Shown here piece by piece: positions 26,385 to 34,768 of a stretch of 61,806 bases of DNA (its first letter is position 1; the number at the start of each line of letters is the position of its first letter). The DNA lies in the IMG/VR virus record IMGVR_UViG_3300046479_000013, positions 1-61,806 of that record, one strand, 5' to 3'. This DNA is from a virus. Position numbers and translations under genes: made by a program. Below the pieces are notes generated by a model, which saw only the letters and a list, made by a program, of their open reading frames with translations, had not been told where the DNA came from and made no database searches.

Positions 26385-26695
26385 ACTGTCTTCTCAAATG
26401 TTAATCCATTATGTTGAAACCCGATTGAGATGAGAAAATCTGTTAGATCTTCGAGTAGGAGCTCATTGGTGGTATAGTTCTTATTGATATCCACCTTGAG
26501 TACATTATTGAGATGAGTTATGTAGGCGAGGACCTTCATGCCCTCCATGATGCAAGCGTGTACGGAATCCCGACCGTTGTGCTTGATTCTGAACATTCCA
26601 TCAGGATCAAACTCCTGAAGGAACTGAGTTATCTCCGTGGTCTCTGGAGCGTTGACCACGGCTGTCTTGAGGAGCTTGGCTGTGAGGCTTACCAT
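26381..26695 (-). CDS. KLL-leader family protein (104 aa)
   Basis: Starts M-V-S-L-T-A-K-L-L-K-T-A and ends L-T-D-F-L-I-S-I-G-F near residue 92. It is close to the minimal module: leader, about 70 residues, closing motif. Overlaps both neighbours. Confidence 0.7.
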   Translation of the reverse strand: MVSLTAKLLKTAVVNAPETTEITQFLQEFDPDGMFRIKHNGRDSVHACIMEGMKVLAYITHLNNVLKVDINKNYTTNELLLEDLTDFLISIGFQHNGLTFEKTV

Positions 26696-27774
26696 TCGTG
26701 GCCTCCGATGTTGTTGAATTGCTTCAGCACCTTGACCAGCTGCTCTTGAAGGGAGTTCATCAAATCTCTCTGCTTTCGATGATCGGTCTCTTGATTGATC
26801 TTATTGATTACTTCTCTTGAGTTGAGGTAGTTGTAGCGATCTCCAATGGTCTTGCGAAGCAACTCAATCCCTGCATTATGCATTTCAGGGCTCAAGTCTA
26901 GAAGATTCTGAAGCCCATTGAACTCAAACAGCTTGTTGGGATTCTTCTTCACCAGGTCTTTGAGCTGACGCATGATCTTCTTAGCAATCTTGCTTACCTC
27001 AGCCTCATCTTGAGCATTGAAATATCCCTTGCCGCATAGGAAGAATAACAGGTCTGGGATCCGGACACGGATGGTGCCCTTGATGCCCAGACTGAACAGA
27101 TCTTGCTCAGTCTCATATCTGCCCATTGGGGAATCTTCAGTATCAATATTTCGAATAACAATCCAGTTATGTTCCTCTGAGAATTTCTTCAGCTGTTGAA
27201 ACAGCAGATGCTTGATCTCTGGGGATTGCTTGACCTCGGCTTCGAATTTCTGAACCATAGTCAGGTAGGAAGTATAGTTGGAATCCCCTTGTTCAAAGCG
27301 AGCCTTGAACTCCTCAAGAAGATCCTGGACCACATCAGTGTTTTCAGATTTCTGATAACTACCCAGCGAGAATTCAAACCCAATAGCATCCCCACCGTAA
27401 GCCGGGTGAGGCTCCATCTTAAAGCCCGCACTGATGAATAAATCGGTTACATCCTCTGGATCGATATCAAATTCCTTGCTAGGATTATAGGATCCCTGGA
27501 GCACCGGAAAACCATTGGCTGGATCTACGTCATGGGATCTAATCCAGAGCGTGAACAGATCCTTGGTATAACCTCCTTCATCTCTGAACCGGATGGTAAC
27601 CTTTGATCCATTGTCACTGCTTCTGTAATCACGACCGTCATCTACCAACTTGTAAATGTCCTTGTCGGGGAATGCGCTCTTAGCCCATTGATAGATTCGC
27701 TCACCCATCTTGATCATGTAGGCGGTCAGTTTCTTATCGTCGGCAGCTACTAAGAGCTTGGCTGTGAATCTCAT
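26689..27774 (-). CDS. KLL-leader family protein with long helical extension (361 aa)
   Basis: Starts M-R-F-T-A-K-L-L-V-A-A-D; the first module ends with V-T-D-L-F-I-S-A-G-F near residue 112. The remaining 240 residues are mostly charged helices (for example Q-L-K-D-L-V-K-K-N-P-N-K-L-F-E-F), ending in a coiled-coil-like tail. No known domain. Confidence 0.7.
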   Translation of the reverse strand: MRFTAKLLVAADDKKLTAYMIKMGERIYQWAKSAFPDKDIYKLVDDGRDYRSSDNGSKVTIRFRDEGGYTKDLFTLWIRSHDVDPANGFPVLQGSYNPSKEFDIDPEDVTDLFISAGFKMEPHPAYGGDAIGFEFSLGSYQKSENTDVVQDLLEEFKARFEQGDSNYTSYLTMVQKFEAEVKQSPEIKHLLFQQLKKFSEEHNWIVIRNIDTEDSPMGRYETEQDLFSLGIKGTIRVRIPDLLFFLCGKGYFNAQDEAEVSKIAKKIMRQLKDLVKKNPNKLFEFNGLQNLLDLSPEMHNAGIELLRKTIGDRYNYLNSREVINKINQETDHRKQRDLMNSLQEQLVKVLKQFNNIGGHEW

Positions 27775-27790
27775 TCGTCACCATCACTAC

Positions 27791-28321
27791 TTAGAAGGCT
27801 AAATCTACCCGATACCATTTACTCCACTGACGGGTGCAACCTTTCCGGAGGCCCGGATAGGTCTTGGCGATCAGCTTGAGCACTCGCATACGAATGATCT
27901 CCTTGGCCGCCCTACCACCGAAACGATCATCACAAGAATCCATGAGCTTGTCGTAGTTGCAGAAGTGGTGGCGGATAAACGCTACCAGGGTTTGGTCATC
28001 CTCTGTGTGCAGGGACTCTGCTAGTGCCAATAGCTCAAGGTTGTCGGTCAAATTGATCTTGACGTTCCTAGCCCATTTATTGGTGGCGGCTTGCTTAGCC
28101 TCTTTGGTTCGGATCCTACCTAGCTTCTCACGGAATTCTGGGGAGCGTTCCACCCGGAGGACTTCATCTTCATCATAGAGGTTCATGAACGCCCCATTGG
28201 GCACATCAGCGTTGATTGCTAAGCAGCGAGGCTCAATAAGGGTCTTGATCATCTTTCTTGTCCAACCTCTGGATTCGAGATCTCTACGAGTGAAATACTT
28301 GAACTCAATCTCGTGTGTCAT
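27791..28321 (-). CDS. Unknown protein (176 aa)
   Basis: Near the N-terminus F-T-R-R-D-L-E-S-R-G-W-T-R-K-M looks like a helix-turn-helix or winged-helix element, and the C-terminus is basic with Y-P-G-L-R-K-G. The product resembles conserved bacterial proteins without a known role. Its start overlaps the TAG stop of the next gene upstream. It lacks the KLL leader although it lies among family members. Confidence 0.6.
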   Translation of the reverse strand: MTHEIEFKYFTRRDLESRGWTRKMIKTLIEPRCLAINADVPNGAFMNLYDEDEVLRVERSPEFREKLGRIRTKEAKQAATNKWARNVKINLTDNLELLALAESLHTEDDQTLVAFIRHHFCNYDKLMDSCDDRFGGRAAKEIIRMRVLKLIAKTYPGLRKGCTRQWSKWYRVDLAF

Positions 28322-28903
28322 CTAGCTTTGCCCATCAGTAAGTCTCCTATAGACCTTAGATAAAAACTTCTTCTTAATCCGTTCACCTAACCCGTCTATG
28401 TACCATCGCTGCACCCTAGGATATACCTCAGGGATCTTATCCATAGATAGGTTGAGAAACTTCAGTTTCATTGCGGTCTCGTAGGCATATGCATCAATCT
28501 CAGCTGTATCTGAGTAATATGCCTCGTCACCATCCTGAACAAAGAAGCCCAATTCTATATAGAACTCTTCTGCCTCACAATAGCTCTGAAGATTATTGTG
28601 AGCTTGCTGGAGTTGTTGATGCACATGTCTCAGCTCATGCAGGAAGGTGAAGAACATTTCGTTCCGGTCTTCCCGATCGGCTATCTGGATCCTCCAGAGG
28701 AATGAATTCCTAGAAGGGATATATCTACATTGTGTCTCCCCGCTGAGTTCCATCCCTGAGACCAATTCAAACCTGCTGGCATGGCTAGGACGCATCTCCA
28801 GATTACGAACGTCTAGGTTGATCCCCTTCCGGGCGATCTCCAGAGATGCCTTCAGAAGGTGCTTGTCATTGGATAGGAATGCGGAACGGATCTCTTGGAG
28901 CAT
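28322..28903 (-). CDS. Putative zinc metallopeptidase (HELxH, 193 aa)
   Basis: F-F-T-F-L-H-E-L-R-H-V-H near residue 92 is an HExxH-type zinc motif, and a glutamate in D-T-A-E-I-D-A-Y-A-Y-E near 140 could be the third ligand. This pattern fits gluzincin-like peptidases seen in mobile elements. Start chosen at the TAATG overlap with the upstream gene. Ends in TAG. Substrate unknown; processing of phage or host proteins is possible. Confidence 0.6.
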   Translation of the reverse strand: MLQEIRSAFLSNDKHLLKASLEIARKGINLDVRNLEMRPSHASRFELVSGMELSGETQCRYIPSRNSFLWRIQIADREDRNEMFFTFLHELRHVHQQLQQAHNNLQSYCEAEEFYIELGFFVQDGDEAYYSDTAEIDAYAYETAMKLKFLNLSMDKIPEVYPRVQRWYIDGLGERIKKKFLSKVYRRLTDGQS

Positions 28904-29187
28904 TAATCTCCAAAATCCAGAGGAGGCGCTGTGGGCTCTCCCTCTTTCCAAAGTTCCCTGGGTGTCCCAGCCCATAGGAGCGTCCATAGCCCTGGACCAC
29001 GATCACTCTTACGGACCTCAACGGCCACATAGGGTTGGTCGTTTAAGCTGTCCAACATCGTCCCCTTGACGCTGGGTGGGTAGACCCACTGGCCATCAGG
29101 TAGGACAAAATGAGTGGGATTAAAGGTGACCCGGACCCAGATGGTCTGAGCTCTCCGTCTAGCTGCTAGTTTGGATCGCCAAGGCAT
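28903..29187 (-). CDS. Unknown basic protein (94 aa)
   Basis: TTGGAG lies six bases before the ATG at 29187 (M-P-W-R-S-K-L-A-A-R-R-R-A). The N-terminus is strongly basic, the rest beta-rich with many Trp and Pro residues. No domain recognised. Confidence 0.58.
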   Translation of the reverse strand: MPWRSKLAARRRAQTIWVRVTFNPTHFVLPDGQWVYPPSVKGTMLDSLNDQPYVAVEVRKSDRGPGLWTLLWAGTPRELWKEGEPTAPPLDFGD

Positions 29188-29213
29188 AAGCATCTCCAAA
29201 ACAGCAATGGAAA

Positions 29214-29231
29214 GGCCCCCAACTGGGGGCC
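29214..29231 (-). terminator. Terminator hairpin
   Basis: GGCCCCCA/TGGGGGCC-type stem followed by TTTCC on the minus strand, just past the gene ending at 29263. Confidence 0.6.
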
Positions 29232-29262
29232 ATTCGCAAGCATAGATTGTTAGGGATGCTTG

Positions 29263-29448
29263 CTAGACTTGATCGAGTTCAATCTCGCTAGCATTGGCCC
29301 AGCCGAATTCCTTCTCGGCGTCTCCGTTGACGGCAGCATAGACCAGGTGGAAAGGATCCTTGGCCTTGGGCTTGATCTCTTTGACCTTGAAGCGCACTCG
29401 GGCATATCCGGTGACGTAGACTATGTCGTCCTTCTTGATGTCACTCAT
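29263..29448 (-). CDS. Unknown small protein (61 aa)
   Basis: Reads M-S-D-I-K-K-D-D-I-V-Y-V-T-G-Y-A-R-V-R-F; likely a small beta-barrel (SH3- or KOW-like) from its alternating strands. Four-base overlap with the upstream gene. Confidence 0.6.
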   Translation of the reverse strand: MSDIKKDDIVYVTGYARVRFKVKEIKPKAKDPFHLVYAAVNGDAEKEFGWANASEIELDQV

Positions 29449-29678
29449 GGCTTCTTGACCTCAGGCTTGAATGCGAAGTGCTGCTCCAGATACCATCGGA
29501 GCCTGGTGAGATCACCCCGGATATCCTCGATGACATCCTTCTCGTCCTTGCGTTCAGGGCCGAGCATCTGCTTGTAGACATAGAGGTTGGAGATCATCCT
29601 TGTCATATCTGCAGAGACCACCTGCTCAGGGCTTAGAGACCCATCCTGTTTGTTGACCAATTCAAGTGTGCTGGCCAT
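29445..29678 (-). CDS. Unknown helical protein (77 aa)
   Basis: Predicted helical from composition, basic C-terminus. It is coupled to the next gene and lies between the Ro60-like gene and a terminator. No motif recognised. Confidence 0.55.
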   Translation of the reverse strand: MASTLELVNKQDGSLSPEQVVSADMTRMISNLYVYKQMLGPERKDEKDVIEDIRGDLTRLRWYLEQHFAFKPEVKKP

Positions 29679-29695
29679 AGAGGCTCCACATGAAT

Positions 29696-29715
29696 GAGGC
29701 CCCCGAAGGGGCCTC
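29696..29715 (-). terminator. Terminator of the Ro60-like gene
   Basis: GAGGCCCC-CGAA-GGGGCCTC perfect stem with a stable tetraloop, 15 bases past the stop. Confidence 0.6.
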
Positions 29716-29729
29716 GTAGGTTGAAGGGG

Positions 29730-31301
29730 TTAGCCCTTGGCGAAGGCCGTGACCACAGCCGGGGCCGCAGTGTCGAAGCCGACCACATCGAGCATGCCGC
29801 CGTCACTGGGATCGGCGATGGAGAACTCGGTGGCGGTCATTCCGTAGACGACCAGCTTGGCGGGGATGCCCATGGCATTGCGGTAGGACTTCAGCGCCTG
29901 GAAGGGGTGGATTGCGCCAGCCCAGGTCTCGTTGTCGGTGTAGACCTCGAAGACCTCGACGGGGATCTTGTTCTTCTGGGCCCAGACCATCGGCAGGGAG
30001 CAATCGGTGCCTCCCATGGAGATCCCGGCGATCCGCTTGGTGACGGCGTCGAGGCTCATCTGCTTGGTGAGCGGGATGTCCACGAGCCGAGTGGAGAAGC
30101 CCATGGTGTGATGCTGCTCTTCCACACGCACACGGAGCATCGCCATCGCAGCGGAGGCCTGAGCCGGGGTGAGCGGCAGACCGGCGATGTTGCCCCAGCC
30201 CATGGAGCCGGAGACATCGAGGGCGCTGAGGGTCTTCTTGCCCATCGGTTCGACGGTGCCGAAGGAAAGGTAGAAGGCCTCGTCGAGAGCGGAGACGATC
30301 TTGGGGTTGGCGGACCAGGTGAGACTTCCCTTGTCGCCGTGACCCTGCTCGTAGGTCTTGAGGGCCACGAGGAGGTTGAGCGGATGCAGACGGGCCTTCT
30401 TGATGGCCTCCTGATCACCGAGGAGCTTGGTGATCCGCTGGGTGGCATCGCTCAGAGGGCCGGTGAGACCCAGGGCACTGAGACGACCGAGGTTGCGGAC
30501 CATGGCACCCATGGGGATGTTCTCCATCAGTGCTTCCCAGACCTTGGACTCTTTGAGCCATTCGGTGGGCAGGGCCTCCCAGGGGAGCCGGTTGTCACGC
30601 ACGAGGCTGATGACTTCCTTGGCGCTCTGGGTCTCCTGCAGCCGGATGAAGGCTTCGATCATGGGATGGAGCTGATTCTCCACTTCCTTACCGACGGACC
30701 AGCGGAACATGTCGTTCATCACGCCAGTTGCGGAAGGATGGGCGAGGCGCAGAACGTCCCGGTGGGTCCAGCCGCCACGCTGACGGTACTTGATCAGCTG
30801 CAGGGCCACCTGGTCCTCGGTCTTGTTGGTGTAGAACTTACTCACACCACGACGGAGACCTGCGGACCAGCCGCGCATGGCAACCACGGCGTCGCAGAAC
30901 TGGAAGATGTGAGTCCCGATTCGGCACACCTGGGGGATGGAGGCGTATGCGGCCTTCTTGGTGTTCTCGTCACCGTAGGTGGCGCAGAGGGCGAGGACGA
31001 AGATCGCGGGATCGTTCTTGGGTGCACGACCGGCGTCGGAGACCTGCACGACGAACTGCACCACGGCCTCACCGTTGTGCTTGATCATCTCGATGATGGT
31101 CTTGGCAGCGTCCTGGGTCATCTTGCGTTCCCCGGCGTAGTAGCTGCCCTTCTCGGTTCCCAGGATGAGGAACCTGTTCAACAGCGCCTGGTCGTCGATC
31201 TTGAAGACGAAACCACCAGCGTTGTTCTTGACCTGGCTCTTACCGAAGACCTCTTCCTGCTGAGAAGTGACCTTCTGAGAAACGTGTTCCTGGTAACGCA
31301 T
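29730..31301 (-). CDS. rsr: Ro60/TROVE-domain RNA-binding protein (523 aa)
   Basis: The N-terminal 330 residues are helical repeats of the TROVE type, with R-F-L-I-L-G-T-E-K-G-S-Y-Y near residue 45 as in Ro60 orthologues. The C-terminal part is a vWA domain with D-V-S-G-S-M near residue 365, the MIDAS metal site. Bacterial Ro60 (Rsr) binds Y RNAs that contain tRNA-like modules and helps RNA decay and repair enzymes. Length fits. GC content and codon use look higher than in neighbours, suggesting separate acquisition or high expression. Given the many tRNA-like RNAs of this phage, an RNA partner encoded nearby is plausible. Confidence 0.92.
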   Translation of the reverse strand: MRYQEHVSQKVTSQQEEVFGKSQVKNNAGGFVFKIDDQALLNRFLILGTEKGSYYAGERKMTQDAAKTIIEMIKHNGEAVVQFVVQVSDAGRAPKNDPAIFVLALCATYGDENTKKAAYASIPQVCRIGTHIFQFCDAVVAMRGWSAGLRRGVSKFYTNKTEDQVALQLIKYRQRGGWTHRDVLRLAHPSATGVMNDMFRWSVGKEVENQLHPMIEAFIRLQETQSAKEVISLVRDNRLPWEALPTEWLKESKVWEALMENIPMGAMVRNLGRLSALGLTGPLSDATQRITKLLGDQEAIKKARLHPLNLLVALKTYEQGHGDKGSLTWSANPKIVSALDEAFYLSFGTVEPMGKKTLSALDVSGSMGWGNIAGLPLTPAQASAAMAMLRVRVEEQHHTMGFSTRLVDIPLTKQMSLDAVTKRIAGISMGGTDCSLPMVWAQKNKIPVEVFEVYTDNETWAGAIHPFQALKSYRNAMGIPAKLVVYGMTATEFSIADPSDGGMLDVVGFDTAAPAVVTAFAKG

Positions 31302-31354
31302 GTCCCCTCCTTCGATCCCGTCATGGGATGCATGGACACTAGGTTACACAGGTG

Positions 31355-31624
31355 TTAGGAGAGTCTGTCGAAATCCTTCAAGATTTGTAGAAGCACACGC
31401 TTCTCATGGTCTTCAAGTCCAAGGACGGGATTCACACCCCATCTTGTGAAGTCAATTGGCCACAAAGCAACCAAAACAGGATTCCCCATCTGCATCCGGA
31501 ACAACATCTCTGTCTTACCTTTGTTGATTTGCAAATCCCCATTCTTGTCCTTACCCGCCGGAACCCATTGGAGCGGCTGGTTGATCAGATTTCTTAATAC
31601 AGAGAGGGTCGGTGTGTAGTCCAT
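31355..31624 (-). CDS. Unknown protein (89 aa)
   Basis: The start is M-D-Y-T-P-T-L-S-V-L; the second half reads D-F-T-R-W-G-V-N-P-V. It is closely spaced after a family gene and ends before the Ro60-like promoter region. It lacks the leader. No domain recognised. Confidence 0.58.
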   Translation of the reverse strand: MDYTPTLSVLRNLINQPLQWVPAGKDKNGDLQINKGKTEMLFRMQMGNPVLVALWPIDFTRWGVNPVLGLEDHEKRVLLQILKDFDRLS

Positions 31625-31628
31625 CAGG

Positions 31629-31985
31629 CTAGGTTAGCGGGAGCACCCACCAGCCTGGGGCCTTCTTATTTTCCCTGAAACCTTTGGCGAGCAACCAAGT
31701 CTCATAAAGATCTCCGTAGACAGGAGCATCAGAGGAATCTACAAAGGCCTGTACGACCTCACCAGACAATCTGAAATCTGTAGGCTCCACTCGAAGGTCA
31801 TTCTCTCTAACCTTATATCCAACACGATATTGCGTGAGGCCTGTCAGAACAATGAGTTCAAGATCTGGGTTATCTTCTTTCAAATAGGCTTCAAACTCTA
31901 GGACTAGATCGGCAAATCTCCGCTTATGCAAAGCGGAGCGATCCATCCCGTCAGCGGAGACTAAGAGTTTGGCCTGGAAGATCAT
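31629..31985 (-). CDS. KLL-leader family protein (118 aa)
   Basis: Starts M-I-F-Q-A-K-L-L-V-S-A-D; closes with Y-E-T-W-L-L-A-K-G-F. Four-base overlap with the next upstream family gene. Confidence 0.7.
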   Translation of the reverse strand: MIFQAKLLVSADGMDRSALHKRRFADLVLEFEAYLKEDNPDLELIVLTGLTQYRVGYKVRENDLRVEPTDFRLSGEVVQAFVDSSDAPVYGDLYETWLLAKGFRENKKAPGWWVLPLT

Positions 31986-33106
31986 GCCTCTTCAGCCCCT
32001 TTGAGCAGCTCTTCAAGCTGGGTGTCCATGTGTTCGTTGAAACCCTTGGTGGTGAGCCAATCTCGGACATCCTCAGGATTATATTCAAGAGATGGATCCA
32101 TCCCATAGCCCTTGAAGATCAGGTACATGTCTTCCTTTGTGGCTAATCCAGCGTACAATTCTGACAGGTCTGTCATGATACCTGTATTAAATAGTGTCCT
32201 AAGATCTGGACTTAACTGAGGGAGTCTAGCGGCGATAGCTTTCTTGAAACCCCTTTCAAATCTACCACCATCCCGATCTTGATTGTAGCATTGACCGAAA
32301 TATTCATCTATCAGGTCATCCACACTCCAATTTTCGATCATCACATCAGTGGGGAAATGCATCCCAGTGCTGCCCCCAATGACCTCCTCACTCTCAAGCT
32401 CAGACGGGCACAGAGCCTTAACAATCCCATGGTCTGGACACAGGGGTTTGAGGGAAGCGGAATTCTCAGAGAGCCTTTCCAGATAAAGATTCTTGGTGTC
32501 ATTTGAACAAAGCCCAAGATCCTCGGGATCCAGGTCCTTTATGAACTCAACAAAGTCTTCACCCTTCAGATTCAACGCTCGTTTAATAACTTGATCCTCT
32601 TCAGAATCGTCGCTATCGTCTTCTTCACCCCCATACTCTGGAGGATACTGATCCCCAGGAGCAGCGGTCTTGTCTGAACCATCCTTGGGCAGGGCCGGGT
32701 CATAGAAGGTTCTGCGCTCCTTCTCTGCAGGGAGATCCTTACGCTGGTTCACCTGAGGCACAGTGGCCTCTGCAGAGAAAGGTTCGAAGTGATCGCCCAT
32801 GTCCACGAGATTCCACACCTGGACCTTGTTGTTGTAGACGTCCACGGTATCTCCACTCCAACGGGGAGTCTGGGTCAGGAGATCAAATCCACGATCCGTG
32901 ACCTCATAGAGATACTGTCCATTGAGCTTCAACAGATCCTTACCCATCAACGCCTTGAGGGTCTTAGCCGCATGGGGGATCTTACTGATATCCGTAGGCT
33001 TGATATTAGGATTGTCCCAAACTCGCTTGAGAAGCTCAAGCATATCAGGAGTGATGGAGATGCGCTTCTTGGCAGCGGACATAAGGAGTTTGGAGGTAAG
33101 CTTCAT
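31982..33106 (-). CDS. KLL-leader protein with winged-helix-like and YFG-CY domains (374 aa)
   Basis: Starts M-K-L-T-S-K-L-L-M-S-A-A. Residues 15-75 look like a winged helix (I-T-P-D-M-L-E-L-L-K-R through Y-E-V-T-D-R-G-F). An acidic linker follows, then D-E-Y-F-G-Q-C-Y-N-Q-D-R-D-G-G-R-F, a motif shared only with the two family genes at 34034 and 34752. The closing motif is V-R-D-W-L-T-T-K-G-F. Confidence 0.7.
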   Translation of the reverse strand: MKLTSKLLMSAAKKRISITPDMLELLKRVWDNPNIKPTDISKIPHAAKTLKALMGKDLLKLNGQYLYEVTDRGFDLLTQTPRWSGDTVDVYNNKVQVWNLVDMGDHFEPFSAEATVPQVNQRKDLPAEKERRTFYDPALPKDGSDKTAAPGDQYPPEYGGEEDDSDDSEEDQVIKRALNLKGEDFVEFIKDLDPEDLGLCSNDTKNLYLERLSENSASLKPLCPDHGIVKALCPSELESEEVIGGSTGMHFPTDVMIENWSVDDLIDEYFGQCYNQDRDGGRFERGFKKAIAARLPQLSPDLRTLFNTGIMTDLSELYAGLATKEDMYLIFKGYGMDPSLEYNPEDVRDWLTTKGFNEHMDTQLEELLKGAEEA

Positions 33107-33120
33107 TATAATTCCTGTCT

Positions 33121-34005
33121 TCACTCGTTGAATCGTAAAGTGCCACGCTGGATCCAATACTCGTAAGGATCCTTGAGCTCATCGTTGAGATAGAGCACGG
33201 ACCTACCGGCCTCCCGTAGACGGTCCGTGTATTTCTTCCCTACCTCATCGGAGTCCAGGACAAAGACCAATTGCAGCCCATCTAAGAACCGCTCATGCGC
33301 TTCTGAGATGAAGGCACTACCAAGGCCAATGGTGTTGGTAAAACCCATTTCTACCATAGCAATGTAGTCAAAGAACCCCTCTACGACATACACCGGCTTG
33401 GTAGGATCTATTCGGTCCAATCCAAATGTAGCTTGCCGGCCATGAGAGAACAACCACTTGGCCATAATCTTAGCCACCGGCCCCTCGGTGAAGCGGAACA
33501 CAATGTTGTTCACCTGACCCTGACGATCCCGGCTCAGGCAGGTCATGGTCTCCTCTAATGGGAGGATCACAGGCAGACCATGTTGGATGAGGCCCACAGA
33601 GGCTCGGTTGAGAGCCTCCAGGTTGAAGGGGAAATAGTTGGCCAGGGACTGAAGGTTATGGTGCTCATACTTCCAGGAACTGATTCCATACTTGGGGATC
33701 AACTCCAGCGGGAATTTTCGATCCTGAAGGAACCCTTGGATCTTAGTCGAGACTGGACGGGCCATCAGAGCCTCTACGTCCTCAGATCTAAGCTCTGGAT
33801 ACACACATGGATGCTCAACATGCATTCGATCAGCAATATGTCTGGCATATGTTGGATCAATCGTGTGAATGGAGATTGCTTCCTGAACTCCCTCTTCACT
33901 CATAATCGCTTGGATCAAGTCGTAGTCATCATCACGCATGAAATAGTCTAGGATCGGAAGGGGATCCACGAGCAACTTCAGCAGGAAATTCTTCTTACTC
34001 TTCAT
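33121..34005 (-). CDS. TOPRIM-domain DnaG-like primase protein (294 aa)
   Basis: P-V-Y-V-V-E-G-F-F-D-Y-I-A-M near residue 205 and L-V-F-V-L-D-S-D-E-V-G-K-K near 250 are the TOPRIM glutamate and D-x-D motifs. The preceding region resembles the DnaG core. No zinc-binding domain or helicase-binding C-terminus is present, so it is shorter than DnaG. It may prime phage DNA replication with other proteins. It sits between two family genes. Confidence 0.8.
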   Translation of the reverse strand: MKSKKNFLLKLLVDPLPILDYFMRDDDYDLIQAIMSEEGVQEAISIHTIDPTYARHIADRMHVEHPCVYPELRSEDVEALMARPVSTKIQGFLQDRKFPLELIPKYGISSWKYEHHNLQSLANYFPFNLEALNRASVGLIQHGLPVILPLEETMTCLSRDRQGQVNNIVFRFTEGPVAKIMAKWLFSHGRQATFGLDRIDPTKPVYVVEGFFDYIAMVEMGFTNTIGLGSAFISEAHERFLDGLQLVFVLDSDEVGKKYTDRLREAGRSVLYLNDELKDPYEYWIQRGTLRFNE

Positions 34006-34033
34006 GGTAACCTTTGAGTTAGCTCTAGGTTAT

Positions 34034-34768
34034 CTATTGGCCATCAAAGTCTTCAAAATCAGGAAGCTCTGCCTGATGCCCACCGGGGTTAAAAGCATTA
34101 TCGAGCGTTTCCTCTAGATAATCCACGTCATACATGAACTTAGCTTTAAACGCAGGGAAGTCAACATTAGCCCACCACTGCTCCAAAGGTTCCCGACCAT
34201 AGATCAAGATCAGGTCATCGGCGTTAGCCACAGCTAGACCCGAAGAGACCACTTCCTCTTTGGTCGCAGCCTGCATGATCGCATTGGGATCAGGATAGGC
34301 GGCTTTGATTCTGGAGATGAGAACCTCTTTGATTCCGGGCTGGAATCGTTCATGCTCACGCTCACGATGATAACACATTCCAAAGTATTCATCTACAGCT
34401 ACAACCAGAGGTGCCGTGATGAATGCTCTGTTGGGAAACTTTAACCATTGATTAGCCCATTTGGTGTTCCCTGGATCTAGCGTTGAGGGAGCGATGAGCC
34501 AAGGGATTCCCCCGTAGGTAGTGTTCTTGATGCAACGTCCAAGCTCTTCTCCCTGAGCAAGGAGGAGATCTCCGAAGTTTTCTTTAGCCTCATCGGAGAC
34601 TGATTCCCAGATTTCACAACACCCATAACCAAGATCGTTATCAATCTTGTAAGCCAGATTAGCTACAGATTTAATACTCCCTTTTGCAATGGCTCGCTCA
34701 AGAAGCTTTACCACTTGGGCCTCATCCATAGTGTTTGCTTTCTTGAGAAGCTTAGCCGTCAATCTCAT
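34034..34768 (-). CDS. KLL-leader protein, YFG-CY subfamily (244 aa)
   Basis: Starts M-R-L-T-A-K-L-L-K-K-A-N (an ATG two codons upstream is possible). D-E-Y-F-G-M-C-Y-H-R-E-R-E-H-E-R-F near residue 115 is shared with two neighbours, as is W-L-I-A-P-S near 90. The tail is acidic. It overlaps the next upstream gene by 17 bases. The two genes are clear tandem duplicates. Confidence 0.7.
   Translation of the reverse strand: MRLTAKLLKKANTMDEAQVVKLLERAIAKGSIKSVANLAYKIDNDLGYGCCEIWESVSDEAKENFGDLLLAQGEELGRCIKNTTYGGIPWLIAPSTLDPGNTKWANQWLKFPNRAFITAPLVVAVDEYFGMCYHREREHERFQPGIKEVLISRIKAAYPDPNAIMQAATKEEVVSSGLAVANADDLILIYGREPLEQWWANVDFPAFKAKFMYDVDYLEETLDNAFNPGGHQAELPDFEDFDGQ

Noticed and set aside
29694-31358. 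Plus-strand ORF (554 aa) opposite the Ro60-like gene
   Set aside because: Shadow frame created by high-GC codon bias; composition is Gly/His/Leu-rich without domains.
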